Assembly: GCA_951394405.1 (NCBI GenBank)
Contig: OX596335.1
Location: 4,278,001 to 4,342,000 of the forward strand
Direction of reading: 5' to 3'
Length of the DNA: 64,000 nt
From: Coprinellus micaceus
Lineage: Eukaryota; Basidiomycota; Agaricomycetes; Agaricales; Psathyrellaceae
Shown: positions 37,556-48,106 of the stretch, piece by piece
How positions within the stretch are numbered: position 1 is the first letter of the stretch
How the letters are laid out: each line of letters begins with the position of its first letter
Made by a program: the position numbers and the translations under genes
The notes under the pieces: model-generated
Told to the model about the DNA's origin: nothing
Database searches by the model: none
What the model saw: only the letters and a program-made list of their open reading frames with translations

Positions 37556-37875
37556 CTGACCAACTTGGCCTCCAGCGCAATGAGCTTGGGGCGGTCCGAG
37601 TGGGCTAGTGGTCACAGGCCGAGAGTCCTTCTTGCAGGTGGTCACTCTCACCGGACCGTTCATAGAGGCGGTGGATGATCAACGCCATGATTATCAACGC
37701 CGTCCAATCACTCGGCTGAGCGAGCGAGGTCGATGCTCGACTCAGTCGCAGAGCCTCTTCAAGGGTTTCTGGGTTGGGGAGGAGTGCCCTTGCCAATGTA
37801 ATCTAAGGCCACCCAGTGTTTCGGCTGGCCAATTGGAAGGAGATGAATTGATTCCCGACTTAATTTTTGCATACA
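37556..37875 (-). pseudogene. relic of an NLR TPR C-terminus
   Basis: Read on the minus strand, about 37605-37796 encodes TLEEALRLSR...IIHRLYERSGESDHLQE, matching the last TPR units of the NLR genes at 52.7 and 59.8 kb (TLEEALHLSRES...ILHRLYERSGETGQLQE). DNA similarity continues upstream to about 37875 (LSRES block) and downstream to about 37556 (the last AKL block), but in other frames, so at least two frameshifts separate the pieces. No NACHT part is present nearby. It is a 3' fragment left by an older duplication or deletion. Confidence 0.85.
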
Positions 37876-39697
37876 TTCGTCTAGATCTTCCGTAGAGCAT
37901 CGATCTTCGTATCGAAACTGAGTGAGGTTGGGCTACTTTGGCGTGGATAGCGGCCGCTTCCTTATTGGGACCAAGTGCCGTGAGTACTACCTACCTACCT
38001 ACCTACCTACCCATAAGTCTCGTGCGGCGAGGAGTCGGAGGGAGTGTGGAGCCGTAGGCGTTGACTTCATGAAGCGAGTACAAATGAAGTGAATACGAAT
38101 CACCCAAAATATGGAATCTGGTGGGAGAGGAAAGAGTCCGTACGAACGGCCTAAGGGTCATCACGTCAGTCGACGCTAATGACAACAATCTTCCAAACAG
38201 AAATCACGATCCCTGAATTGATCGAACGAGAACTTTCGGAGCAGTAGAAGGGCGCAGTGAGTTGCCTCCCTGAGTTCCCAACGCTCACGCTATAAACACG
38301 GTGCTTACATGGATGCCTCATTAACTGATAGAGCCTTGTGTGTGATTGAACCTCGCGATTAGTATGGAGATCGTACTCTTCCAAGGAAGCGCAATTTCAA
38401 CGGAGCTGCGTAGGCTGGTTACGGTCACCAGGGAGCTCAGGAGTAGTTCCATCAGGACAGTTCGCGTGCGGGCGCTTAAACTTGCCTGCCCTTTCTTTTT
38501 CGTGACGAACCGCAGCAGTATCCTTAGAATTTTGTCAGTATACATTGGTGGTGGTAACAGTCTCGATTACTAATTGAATACACTGGGGCATTTTCCTACA
38601 GTCAAGCATCAAACCCAGGTTCGAAGCTTTGTCGAATAAGCTTTCGTACGGCATTTCGAATTCGCGACAGAAGACCCCTACACATCGGCATCACTTGTCT
38701 CGGGGGGGATGGAGGACATTTTCCTCATCACCTGGTTCGATTCCACTGGGTTTGAACTTAGTCTATTTTGGTCAGAGAATTGTTAGATAAATGGGAGCTC
38801 AATATTCAATGGGTCTTCGGTCACCTGAGATCGGCGTGACCTGTTTAGGGCAGGCAGTTGGTTGTGGTTGGAAACCTTAGGAAACCTTCGGGAACTCCTT
38901 CTCGCTTTCATCTTACTCCACCCCCTACTTACTTCCTCCTCGGAAGAAGGCTCCCCGCTTTTGCCTCTAGACCTAGGCGCAACCCCAGACTCGGGCCCAG
39001 GCGATGTGGCGCCCCACACGTTAATACAACGCGGGTTCGAGTCACAGTCAATATCGATATCGACACGATAGGATCTCTGACCCTGGATTTGGTCGTCGCT
39101 TGATCATACTCTTGGGCACGAGATGATGCATTCACACACGAGGTGTCTCAGGAACCCTGCAGCTCGAGTCACAGTGGATTTGGCGTGGGTGCGTCGGGAA
39201 GCGTATCCTTGCCATATAGGAAAATGCCGACTTGCTATTCGGGTTCTTTGATGTGAAGTGTCGGTCTAGACGCCCCACGGACGACCTCCTGGCTCGCCCC
39301 ACCATGGCCTACATAGCACTCTGTCGCCACCCGAAGTAATCTTTGAAGACTTTTATATGTGGCCTATCCTTTCTTCCTCAGTCCAGCGATCCTGACGCCA
39401 CCTCAATCATGCTTAGGCGCCCACATCGATTTTAAGACACTTTTTTCTCAGGGCACGAGGTTTTAATGAGTGGACCCACAGCTGGGACGCGATATGGCAA
39501 TCTCTCAAATTCTGACTCGGGGATGTGACCTTCCTGCGCGTCTTTCTTCGCTGATTGGTTGGCGAGCCATTGGGAACCCCAAGTCCCCGAGTCAGCACGC
39601 CAAAGCAGCGTTTCGCGACCGGCCCAACCCTCCGGCGTGTACCGATTTTCTGGAAATCTCTTCACTCCGCCGTTAGGCCAACCACGTACCCTTCTGC
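37876..39697. other. intergenic
   Basis: No gene supported. It contains a short CTAC microsatellite at 37986-38011, a half-match to the TTAAGCGCCC motif near 38467 (minus strand) and TTAGGCGCCC near 39414. A few GGTTCGA-type boxes (38731, 39036) lack the rest of a tRNA. Confidence 0.45.
37986..38011. repeat. CTAC microsatellite
   Basis: About six perfect CTAC units in a row in intergenic DNA. Confidence 0.9.
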
Positions 39698-39705
39698 TAT
39701 ATAAA
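39698..39705 (+). promoter_or_regulatory. TATA box of the oxygenase gene
   Basis: TATATAAA, 91 bp before the ATG at 39796, a usual distance for a fungal TATA promoter with a leader of about 60 nt. Confidence 0.6.
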
Positions 39706-39795
39706 TGGTCTGTGGATGCTGTACCATTCCCATCGATCCAAGTCAGCCCATCTTACCTCGATAACTCTGTTCTCCCCACTCGACAACTCCGCACA

Positions 39796-41308
39796 ATGGC
39801 ATCCAAGGTGACCGAATCCAAGAATCCCATCGTTGCCGCACTCAAGCAAGACGTTCTGAACACCGTCGCCCCAAACCTCTGTCATGGAACCATCCCCCTC
39901 GACCCGTCGGAGGGTGCCCTGTTCTACAAGACGGACGAGAGCTCCGAATCCAGGTATGCACGACCTCTTTACCGCGAGCATGGGTGGTTGGCTGACACAG
40001 ATATTTCTGAAGATACATCAACTTCGCCAACGGTAGCCTCAAGAATGAAGATATCCAAAAGCTCGTGGAGGCTAGCGAGCGGGCGACCTTCGGACGCAAC
40101 AACGAAGACGTCCTCGACGAGTCGTATCGCAAGGCTTGGAAGATGGACACCTCCCAGTTTTCGTGTCAGTTTGATGTTGTGAAGACCGGCATTCTCGACA
40201 TCGTTCACGACCAACTCTTGCACTATGCGAAGAACACCAAAAACCTTGAAGCCCACCTCTACAAGCTGAATGTCTATGGTGCGTCCTTTGCCGCTATATT
40301 GTCGCTTCTCCAGCTTACAATGAGCCGCTCTCTCAAGGTCCTGGATCTTTCTTCAAACCCCATGTCGATACCCCTCGCAGCGACCAGCTGTTTGCCACTC
40401 TTGTGATCGTCCTGCCCACCGTCCATACGGGTGGCAACCTCTTGCTTGGCGAGAACGGGGGCCTGCTCAACTTCGACTCGGCGAAGCAAGTTTACGACCC
40501 CGAGACAAAGGCCCCGCGCGTCGCGTTCATCTCGTTCTATAGCGACATCGAGCACCAGGTTTTGCCCGTCGAATCGGGATACCGAGTCACACTCACCTAC
40601 AACCTCCACCTCGCCGAGTTCGATGGACCACTCATGCTGAAGTCTCTCTCATCGGATTCATTCTCCACCCTCATGAAGTCTTTTGCGACCGCTATCGCCT
40701 CTCCTACCATCCTCCCCAAAGGTGGAGCCTTGGGCTTTGGACTTCTGTACCGCTACCCCATCGATCCCAAGAAGACCAACCTAGGGACGTTCACTGGTGC
40801 CCTCAAGGGGAACGACGCCCTCATCCGCGCGGTATGCAAGATTCTCGGGTTGGAGCCCTCTGTCAAGGTTCTCTACTCGGAGCCCTATGGCGACAAATTC
40901 CTTTCCGACAAGGTGAGGAGCGGTGACGACATCTCTGACCCATACGGCGAAGATGGCTCGCTCAAGAGCAGGATGCGAGACCACGGTGGAAAGCTAGTGG
41001 TGGGCGCCGGAGACAACTCATCCTCGTCGTTCAAGCTCCCTGTCCTCTGGGTCACACCACCGTCCAAGATGATCACCGCTGACATTTCTTACATCACGTA
41101 TGGAAACGAGGCCTCCCTCAACTTCATGTACGGGGATCTAGTATTGGTCGCCACCTTCCCCTCCTATCGGCAACGTGTTGAGCCCTTGAAGGAGAATTTC
41201 CCCCAGGTCCTTCCCGAGAAGACCCTCGCAGATATCGAGGAAGCTTTGAAGGACTTACCGGAGGATGACGCGGAGGAGGCGGAGTCTGATGAATCGGAAG
41301 ATTACTGA
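39796..41308 (+). CDS. 2-oxoglutarate/Fe(II)-dependent oxygenase (prolyl-4-hydroxylase-like fold)
   Basis: Three exons, 39796-39953, 40013-40278 and 40338-41308, giving 464 aa. The second intron must be removed to make YGPGSFFKPHVDTPR, the core of the double-stranded beta-helix. Putative iron ligands are His150 and Asp152 (HVD) and His214 (DIEHQV); Arg224 (GYRVTLTYNL) would bind 2-oxoglutarate. The C-terminal half is a mushroom-type extension without a recognised domain and ends in an acidic tail. No signal peptide is seen, so it is probably intracellular. The substrate is unknown; proteins of this shape are multi-copy in Agaricomycetes. A TATA box lies 91 bp upstream. Confidence 0.9.
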
Positions 41309-41850
41309 TTCTTAGGACGGGTCACGATTATACTTGCCTTGCAGTATACGTATGATGTATGTACTTTCAAGTTGTGTCGCTCTGTTGTGATTCGACCATT
41401 CCGAGTGCTTTGATGAATTAGAGTATTTACCCAGAACTGCATGATGCACCTTGTCAGCCGGAATCCGCGCCTTGGAGTTTGCCCCCTTTCAACAAAAGAC
41501 ATCGAGCTAGTGCTTTCCGGGGGCATTGGAGTTCCTGGTGCAACCGCAAGCCTCCGGAGTGACGGCGGCCCCGTTGAGTGGAACACCTCGTGTAAAATGG
41601 CGCCCAAGGCGAAGCGCATAGACTCGAGAGCGACGCATCCTTGGACCTTGATGCTTTGAGGTAGGGTCCTCGACACATTTACATATAACGGCTGAGTTTG
41701 AGTCCAAGAAGAGCGTGGCGGCTGCCCAAAGCACGCATGGCTCTGGGTGTGTATCGAACGATAGCAACAATGCATGTAGTAGATCGTATTAAATTATAAG
41801 GAGTGTGTAGTCACGCACGGGCAAGTCGGACAGCAATAGCCCTTCGCGTG
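41309..41850. other. intergenic
   Basis: 542 bp. A TATA-like TTAAATTATAAGG at about 41788 may serve the next gene. Nothing else is seen. Confidence 0.45.
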
Positions 41851-42909
41851 ATGAGAGAGCCCAAAAAATCCCGCGTGGAAAGTCCCGAAGAAAGCATCGA
41901 AGAAAGCATATACAAACCCTCGTCCCGGGTTCAGGCAGTCTTAAGCGCCTGCTGTCGTCAGGCACAGCGCGGGCGCCTGGCGAGAGCGCCTGAGAAGCAC
42001 ACCATTGAGTCGGACAATTCCGACAAGGAAGAGACCCCGGACTCCGTCGCAAGCGACTTGCCCGCAACAACATCGACCAAGCATGTTGACTCGGCCAAGC
42101 GAAAGCGTGCCCCCAGTACCCACTACGACAGCCCTTTACCAATCTCGGAGGAGGTGAGGAGAAAGCGCATCCGATTCACGTCTCCACCACCTCCCGCTCC
42201 ATCAGATTCTCAAAGTTCACCCATGTCCACTCCAATCTCAACCCTTGACGGCTCGGAGGCCTCGGTCCCTCGAGCTGAAACACCTGCAGGTTCTCCGTCG
42301 GCCGCCCTTCCCACCGACCATGGAACACCAGCGCCTGAGCTTGAAACCCTGGAGCGTCAGCCGCGTCTCAATCCGACTCGCGAACCTTCAAGTTCCATCC
42401 TGATGGTGAATCAAGGACAAGTGCTGCGCGACGCCACGCTAGCATCCATTGGTTCGCCACCTAACGCGGCCGACCTCGAGACTGGCAATTTCTGGGTATA
42501 CGGATACCCAGTGTTGTCCCTCGCCTGGCTTGCAGAGCTAAATCAAAGGACTTTCGAGCCGGCGGGAGACCAGCCCGAGGGTGACTGGCCCGGCGCGAGG
42601 AATTGCGTCGCCAACTTGAAGGCGCATACCGAATACCCGGATGTTCGTCTTGCCCTGGTATTGGCGGACGAGCAGGCAGTCCGAAGAGATGTGCACTGGC
42701 CAGACCCAGAGTCGGATAAAGAGGCGATGGAGGGTGAGGAGGACGGGGAGCCCATCATGTGGGCGCTTAGCCTGGTTTGCGCGTACCACAGTGGGAACTA
42801 CGTCGGCAGGCCAACGATTGGCCACCTACGGAAGCTGGAACCGCTCTTTGGCGCGCCGCGATGGTTCATGGTACTGAAGGACCGGAAGAGGTTCTCTTTT
42901 GAAGACTGA
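41851..42909 (+). CDS. orphan protein with disordered N-terminus
   Basis: Single exon, 352 aa from the first in-frame ATG (MREPKKSRVESPEES), about 55 bp after a TATA-like sequence. Residues 1-200 are charged and Ser/Pro-rich with a basic patch (SAKRKRAP, VRRKRIRF) that could be a nuclear localisation signal. Residues 205-352 look folded (GNFWVYGYPVLSLAWLAELNQ, WALSLVCAYHSGNYVGRP, PRWFMVLKDRKRFSFED) but match no family I know. The Lys/Arg-rich patch followed by RF-SP recalls the tail of the HTH-like gene at 51-52 kb, a weak similarity. No introns are needed. Confidence 0.7.
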   Translation: MREPKKSRVESPEESIEESIYKPSSRVQAVLSACCRQAQRGRLARAPEKHTIESDNSDKEETPDSVASDLPATTSTKHVDSAKRKRAPSTHYDSPLPISEEVRRKRIRFTSPPPPAPSDSQSSPMSTPISTLDGSEASVPRAETPAGSPSAALPTDHGTPAPELETLERQPRLNPTREPSSSILMVNQGQVLRDATLASIGSPPNAADLETGNFWVYGYPVLSLAWLAELNQRTFEPAGDQPEGDWPGARNCVANLKAHTEYPDVRLALVLADEQAVRRDVHWPDPESDKEAMEGEEDGEPIMWALSLVCAYHSGNYVGRPTIGHLRKLEPLFGAPRWFMVLKDRKRFSFED

Positions 42910-43459
42910 AAGGTTTGCGCCTTTTCAACGGAAGGGCAAACACCCCCCCGTTTTTTGCTGCACATATTTCGTAAAAAGTTATCTCCACACTTTCGCTGTC
43001 CGAGTCTTGGAATGCCAATGCAGCGCGTCATGTAGATACCCCCATCTGTAATGTGCGGTCGAAACCCGAGGTTCTACAACAAGGACCTACCGGTTGAGCT
43101 CTTGGGTTTAGACGCCCGTACGCGTGACGTCACCACGGTCCATCACAGACGCGACGCGACGAAGCCCTATCGCCAAATGCGTTGTTCCTAGTACATAGGA
43201 TACCATACGAAGGGCCGTCCGTGGCAAAGCGTCGCATGTCCAAACGACAAAATTATATGTAGGGACATGTTCCTGTACGAACCAAAAGAACGAGTCCAAG
43301 AAACAGGATTAGTACTAGGGTGATCACGCACTCTAAAGGGGGTGAGATGGGTAATACGATATATGTCCAGTCCGACGCGTTGAGCACTATACAACGTACG
43401 AAATTCTTCTTTCTCTCCCCACCTCCCCCTTCCTCCCCTCCCCCTCTCCTCTCCTCAAC
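42910..43459. other. intergenic, 3' to 3'
   Basis: 550 bp between the orphan gene and the kinase stop on the other strand. No gene or repeat is recognised. Confidence 0.45.
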
Positions 43460-46130
43460 CTAACTCGACCCACCCTCCCTTCCCCCTCCTCCCCCACCAA
43501 CACCCCCCATCCCCTCCTCAACCCACTCCCCCAAACTCTTCCCCTCCCAACTCCGCACGACGACGTCCCGCAAGGTCCGCGGCTCGCGCCCCTCGGCCTC
43601 CCAGAGGTCGTGCAGGGCCCCGAGGGGGGCGTTGACGCGGAGGCCGTCTGAGTTTGTGTGCGGGTGGGTGTGCGTAGGGAGTCTCGAAGATGAAGACGAA
43701 GGGGGAGAAGAAGGGTGAGAAGAAGAGGAAGAAGAGTGCGATACATGAGACGGGATAGGATACCCCCCAAGCTCACCAACATCATACCCCCTCGGCAACA
43801 AAATCGCCCCACCCGCACTCACCCACGGATGCACCAACGCGTCCGTCGCCTTCAACCGTTGTTGTGGCGGGTAGACGAGCAGGCGGGTGAGGAGGTCGAG
43901 GGGTGTTGGGGGTGCGTCTCGCAGCGGTGGCCGGGACGAGGGACTGGGGGTCGGGGAAGTGGTGAGAGTGGAAGTGGAAGGGGGTTTGATCGTCGACGCA
44001 GATGTAGACGCGTCGCTTGGGTTCGATGTTAGAGTTGGTGGCACCCTCGTCTTCTCCTTCTTCTCTTTCGTCTCTGTTGGTTGGGGGGAGCGCACACCAA
44101 CCGTCGACGGAGGCAAATTCGGCAAGAGGGGTTCCAGCGGGACCGCAGGCACAACGTTAAACACCACGCTCTTCGCCCCAGGCAACTCCTCAAACTCCTA
44201 CAAAATTTCATTCGTTAGCCTCCCCTTCCTTCATCAGACCCAAACCAAAAAAAAAGGCTCTCGAAATAGTATAGTCGCGCAGGAATAACAAGACGTTCCT
44301 TAAAAATAAGAAGACCTTAAAAAGATAGGAAGAAGACGCACCGGCCAACTCTCCCCCGTAGGCGTCCCAAACACCTTGAAGATACTCCACGCCAACCCGA
44401 TCTCGCCGCGCGAGGCGTCGAAGAGGGGCTGCCGGACCCAGCGCGTGCCGGGGTATCCGAGGCGCAGGTATCGGGGGATTATGTGCGGTTGCGGGGGTTT
44501 GGGTCCGTCATCCTCCTCTCCCTCTTCCGCTAGCTCCCCCTCTTCCCCCGTCCTCACATCCTCCCCATAACCCACATCACCCTCCCCCTCCCCCTCATCT
44601 TCCTCATCCTCATCACATACCAACCTCACCCCCCTAAAAAACTCCGCCAGGACACACCCCGCGCTCCACATGTCGACGGCGGGCGGGAGGTACGCGCGCG
44701 CGGAGAAGAGGAGCTCGGGGGGGCGGTAGGGGCCTGTGCAGAGTTCGAAGTAGAGGTGGGCGGGGGGTTCGGGGAAGAGGTCGTCTTCCGCTTCTTCTTC
44801 AGGTACTTCGGTTTCTTTTTCTCGTACTTCGTCGTCTTCGTCTTCCTTTTCTACATCCCCCCCAGAATCCTGACCGTCGGCGTTCGCATTCGCATACGCG
44901 TTCCGAGACCCCCCACCAGGACCCCGATAGCTCACACCAAAGTCCACAAGCTTGACGACGCCTTCACGCGTGATGAGGATGTTATCCGGCTTAATGTCTC
45001 GATGCGCGATCCGGACGTCGGGGGAGTGCAGGTACGCGAGGGCGAGGAGGAGTTGGACGAGGATGGACCGGGCGAGGGTCGTGAATTGGGTTTCGGGGTG
45101 CGTGGGGAGGGTTGATGTTGAGGTGGGGGTGGAGGAGGTCGTTGAGGACGTTGAGGAGGACGACGGTCCGGATGACGAGATCGACGATGTTGACAACGGT
45201 TGATGACGTGAACCCGAGAACCCAGACGAATGCGAAGACGACACCGCCGACGAATGCTGCGAGGGCGACGTAATCGACGCGGGATCGGGCGGGGGGAAGG
45301 GGTGCGGGCTGAAGTAGGGGGAGGAGAGGAGGTCGGTGAGGGAGAGGGGGACGTAGGGCATGTAGATGTGTAGGGTGTGCCAGGCGTCGGGGGTGTGCCG
45401 GGGGTCAGACCAGGTGTCCCAGCCTCGGCTTCCTCTTCCTGTGCTTGGGTCGTAACTGAAGTGGTTTTGCTCGTCCTCATCCCCGCGTCCCTCGTCTTCG
45501 TAGTCGGAGTTGTCGGAGTCTGAGTCGTCAGAAGAGGAGGGGGAGGGGGAAGAACCGAGGAATGACCCAAGGACTTCGATAACGTTCTGGTGCCTCATCA
45601 TCTTCAACAACCGCAGCTCTTTCACAATATCGTGCGGCTCCCTCGCGAACTTGCGGTTCGGCGTCGAGGATTTGGAGATTATCCATTCGGGCTGGGGTTG
45701 GTAGGGGGTGTCGTTGTTGTGAGTTGGAGTGCTGTTGCTGTTGTCGTTGGAGGTCAGGGTTCTAGATGCGGAGGAAGAGGAGGGGGAAAGAGAAGAAGAG
45801 GAGGAGGTGGTGGGATGGGAGTGGGAGGGAGAGGGAGAGGGGAGGTAAGTCCATATCCGCGCTACGGTGGATACGGGGGTTTGTTTGAGGAGGTCGTAGT
45901 GGGACGGTGGCTGCAGAGCGGGAGTGAGCAAGGTGAGTGTAGAGTGTAGAGTGAGTGGGGGCCGGGTGGCGCGGAGGTGGAGGATAGTGGATGGACGGGG
46001 GAAGGCGTCGTGGAGCACGTTAGTTTAACAGCGATCTCGTTAGCATCCCACTCTCCCTTCCAACATAGACGTAAGAACGAGGACGTACCGCAGCCTGGAT
46101 CCTCGCCACATCTTCCGCGCTCAACAACAT
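43460..46130 (-). CDS. CMGC-type protein kinase, divergent CDK-activating kinase (Cak1/Csk1-like)
   Basis: Three exons: 46089-46130, 44342-45910 and 43460-44197, giving 782 aa. The kinase core is split by long Ser-rich and Asp/Glu-rich inserts. Landmarks: [16 protein letters not shown] in place of the glycine loop; EWIISKSS with the presumed catalytic Lys94; HRDIKPDN (His317-Asp319); VDFG (Asp337-Gly339); [24 protein letters not shown]; and a C-lobe end [27 protein letters not shown]. The missing glycine-rich loop and the VDFGVSY and [10 protein letters not shown] motifs fit Cak1/Csk1, monomeric kinases that phosphorylate CDK T-loops. The first acceptor (45911) is supported by a diverged copy at 49.9-50.1 kb which aligns across the same intron ends. 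The palindromic motif at 46433-46449 lies about 300 bp upstream in the same orientation. Confidence 0.88.
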
Positions 46131-46432
46131 CTCTCTATTCTCTTTCTTCTCTCTATCCTCTCTGTTCTGCGTCTTCTGGGTCGCTCGATCCGTGAGGTGA
46201 GGTGAAAGAAAGTAAGCAAGGATGAAAGGAAAGAAAGAAAGCAAGGCTGACCAAGCCTCAAGTCAAACTTGCGGCACCCAAAGCCTCCATGATGCAGCTC
46301 GCCTCGAGTCCCGATGATGACAGAAGGAGAGAGGGTGCCTTATTTTGATAGATTGCATCCGGATCCGCCTAGTCAACGCTGTATCAACTTGAACGTCATC
46401 TGGATCTATTCTTATACATATGTATACTCGTT

Positions 46433-46449
46433 GGGCGCTTAACCACCCA
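46433..46449 (-). promoter_or_regulatory. palindromic motif TGGGTGGTTAAGCGCCC, copy 2
   Basis: Identical over 17 bases to 27022-27038 when read on the minus strand, and about 300 bp upstream of the kinase ATG. It also sits just beyond the 3' end of the broken PNPOx-like gene. Confidence 0.45.
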
Positions 46450-46459
46450 TTCATCGCCT

Positions 46460-47501
46460 TCAAGCCCTTGCCTGTCGATTTCGCACTACGCCACAACCTC
46501 TTCTTCCCACCCACCTCCGATTCGTCACCACACCCAAATCCACAAAACCCACCTCACGCGGCTCGATCACCACCAACGCGAAATTCCCTAGTGCCCTATC
46601 CCACAACTCCCTTTTCCTCTCTCCCTCCTCCGGATTATCTGCGGCTGAGGGCTCCTCGACTGTGACGGGCCAGGACTCCGGGGCGCTGTGCCCCCCATGC
46701 AAGGAGAGGGGGGACCCGGGGGTGGGTTTTACCCAGGAAGCTCTCATATGCGCCGACATACTCTTAAAACTCTCCACCCTCGCTGCTTCCCACCACGCCC
46801 CACTCTCCTTCCTCCCTGTCCTCCTTCTAAAGTCAATTTCGCAGCCACTTCTGCTGAAAGTGGGCTGGGGACCAGGGATACGACCCCGCTAATCCGAAAC
46901 TACTACTTCGTCTCGTCGTCCCCATTCGGGCTCCCGTCGATCCACCATGCGAGTTCGACGTACGGCGAGCTGAGGAGTTGGGTGACTTTGGGTGTCCGAA
47001 TGTCCGTCGTCGATACCAGAAGCGGGAGGCTTATACCCACCCTCTCACTCAAACTCAACCCTCCAACGACGTCCTGTGCTTCTGCTCCGCTCGTGGAATA
47101 GACAGAGAAGTCACTCGGGGACGCCGCAACCTCACTCCTTCCTACGTCATGCGGAGGGAGGCAGACGCCGGGCGGGAGTCGACGAACGAGCGGAAGGCGT
47201 GTGATCGGACGCGCGGTTGGGGGTTACGCGTGCTTGGTACCACGGGGGATGGGGAGAGGGAGGGTGAGGTTGGCTGGAGAGTTGCGAGTTGGAATACTGT
47301 GGGGAGGGAAGGGTGAGTGGGCTTGTAAGTGTGGGCAGGAAGGGGGGGAAGGGGGAAGGGGACGTGCGAATGGGTGAAGTGAGGGCGAAGATGAGGAATA
47401 TGGGGGAGAGGAAGTAAGAAGGAAATAAACGCACCCGTCGACCCCAGGTTCCTCGCCAACGCCGCGTCCAAGAGCGCTTTCCACCTCAGTGGGTTCACCA
47501 T
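46460..47501 (-). pseudogene. broken PNPOx-like (Alr4036-type FMN-binding) gene
   Basis: Minus-strand copy of the intact gene at 57.3-58.3 kb. It keeps MVNPLRWKALLDAALARN, the intron (GTGCGT...CCACAG), FQLATLQP, PRVRSHAFRSF, a VELAWWIDGSPNGDDETK block and the C-terminal NFALVVIEPREVGFVDLG. It is disrupted by two adjacent TAG stops at 46900-46905, where the intact copy has CAG CAG. There is a frameshift in the EGQGG region near 46800 and another break near 47140. The order ankyrin gene, then PNPOx, is the same as in the plus-strand block, so this is one arm of an inverted segmental duplication. It is unlikely to make a functional protein. Confidence 0.9.
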
Positions 47502-48106
47502 CTCTGCAGCGTCCAAACGAGCGGCGATGGCTCGCAACGTGCTCTCGCTTCTATCCAGGTCGTGTTCCTCAGACCCTCTTCGTGGTTACGGTCTGGCTGA
47601 GGGAGAGGTCCCTTGGTGTGTCGAAGCGAGCGAAGAAGGCCTGATGATCAGATAGGGGCCTTCTGAGGGTGGACGAGGATGACGTCACGCGAAATCGCAC
47701 GATCGATCGCGTCCTTGCACACGCTGATTAGATTAGATTAAACTGAAGCCCCTATTTTGACTGAGGAAGGCAAGCGCTTGAAGCGAGTGAATGGGCTTCC
47801 GACGCGATTCCGAGAGACCTTTGTGCTGGCATATCTGCTCGAACTTCGGGTTATACCAACCTCACGTCCGATTTCCCCACAACAACTCGAAGCGAAGTGC
47901 TGAGGACATAGAGTACATCCTATCCATAAAACGTCAATCTAGTACTCAGTAGCAGTAGGTGCACCAATGAATCTCGAATGCCGAGCAATATGGGAAAGGG
48001 AAAGGCATAGTGTCGTGGCCATAGCTTCAAGGGTAAGAGGTCCTAATAATCGCAGTAATAAAATCGCAGGTCGCTAATCCCGAACCCTCGAATCGTCGTC
48101 GGTCGT
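47502..48106. other. intergenic inside the duplicated block
   Basis: About 600 bp between the broken PNPOx and the ankyrin gene. Parts near 47650-47830 (TTAGATTAGATTAAACTGAAGC, CCGACGCGATTCCGA) match, inverted, the DNA before the intact PNPOx gene near 56950-57060. The duplication therefore includes non-coding DNA. Confidence 0.65.

Noticed and set aside
38725..38750. GGTTCGATTCC B-box-like sequence
   Set aside because: No A-box at the right distance and no cloverleaf.
44756..45949. Plus-strand frames rich in Gly, Val and Glu opposite the kinase
   Set aside because: Reverse-strand reflections of the Ser- and Pro-rich kinase inserts; no independent motifs.
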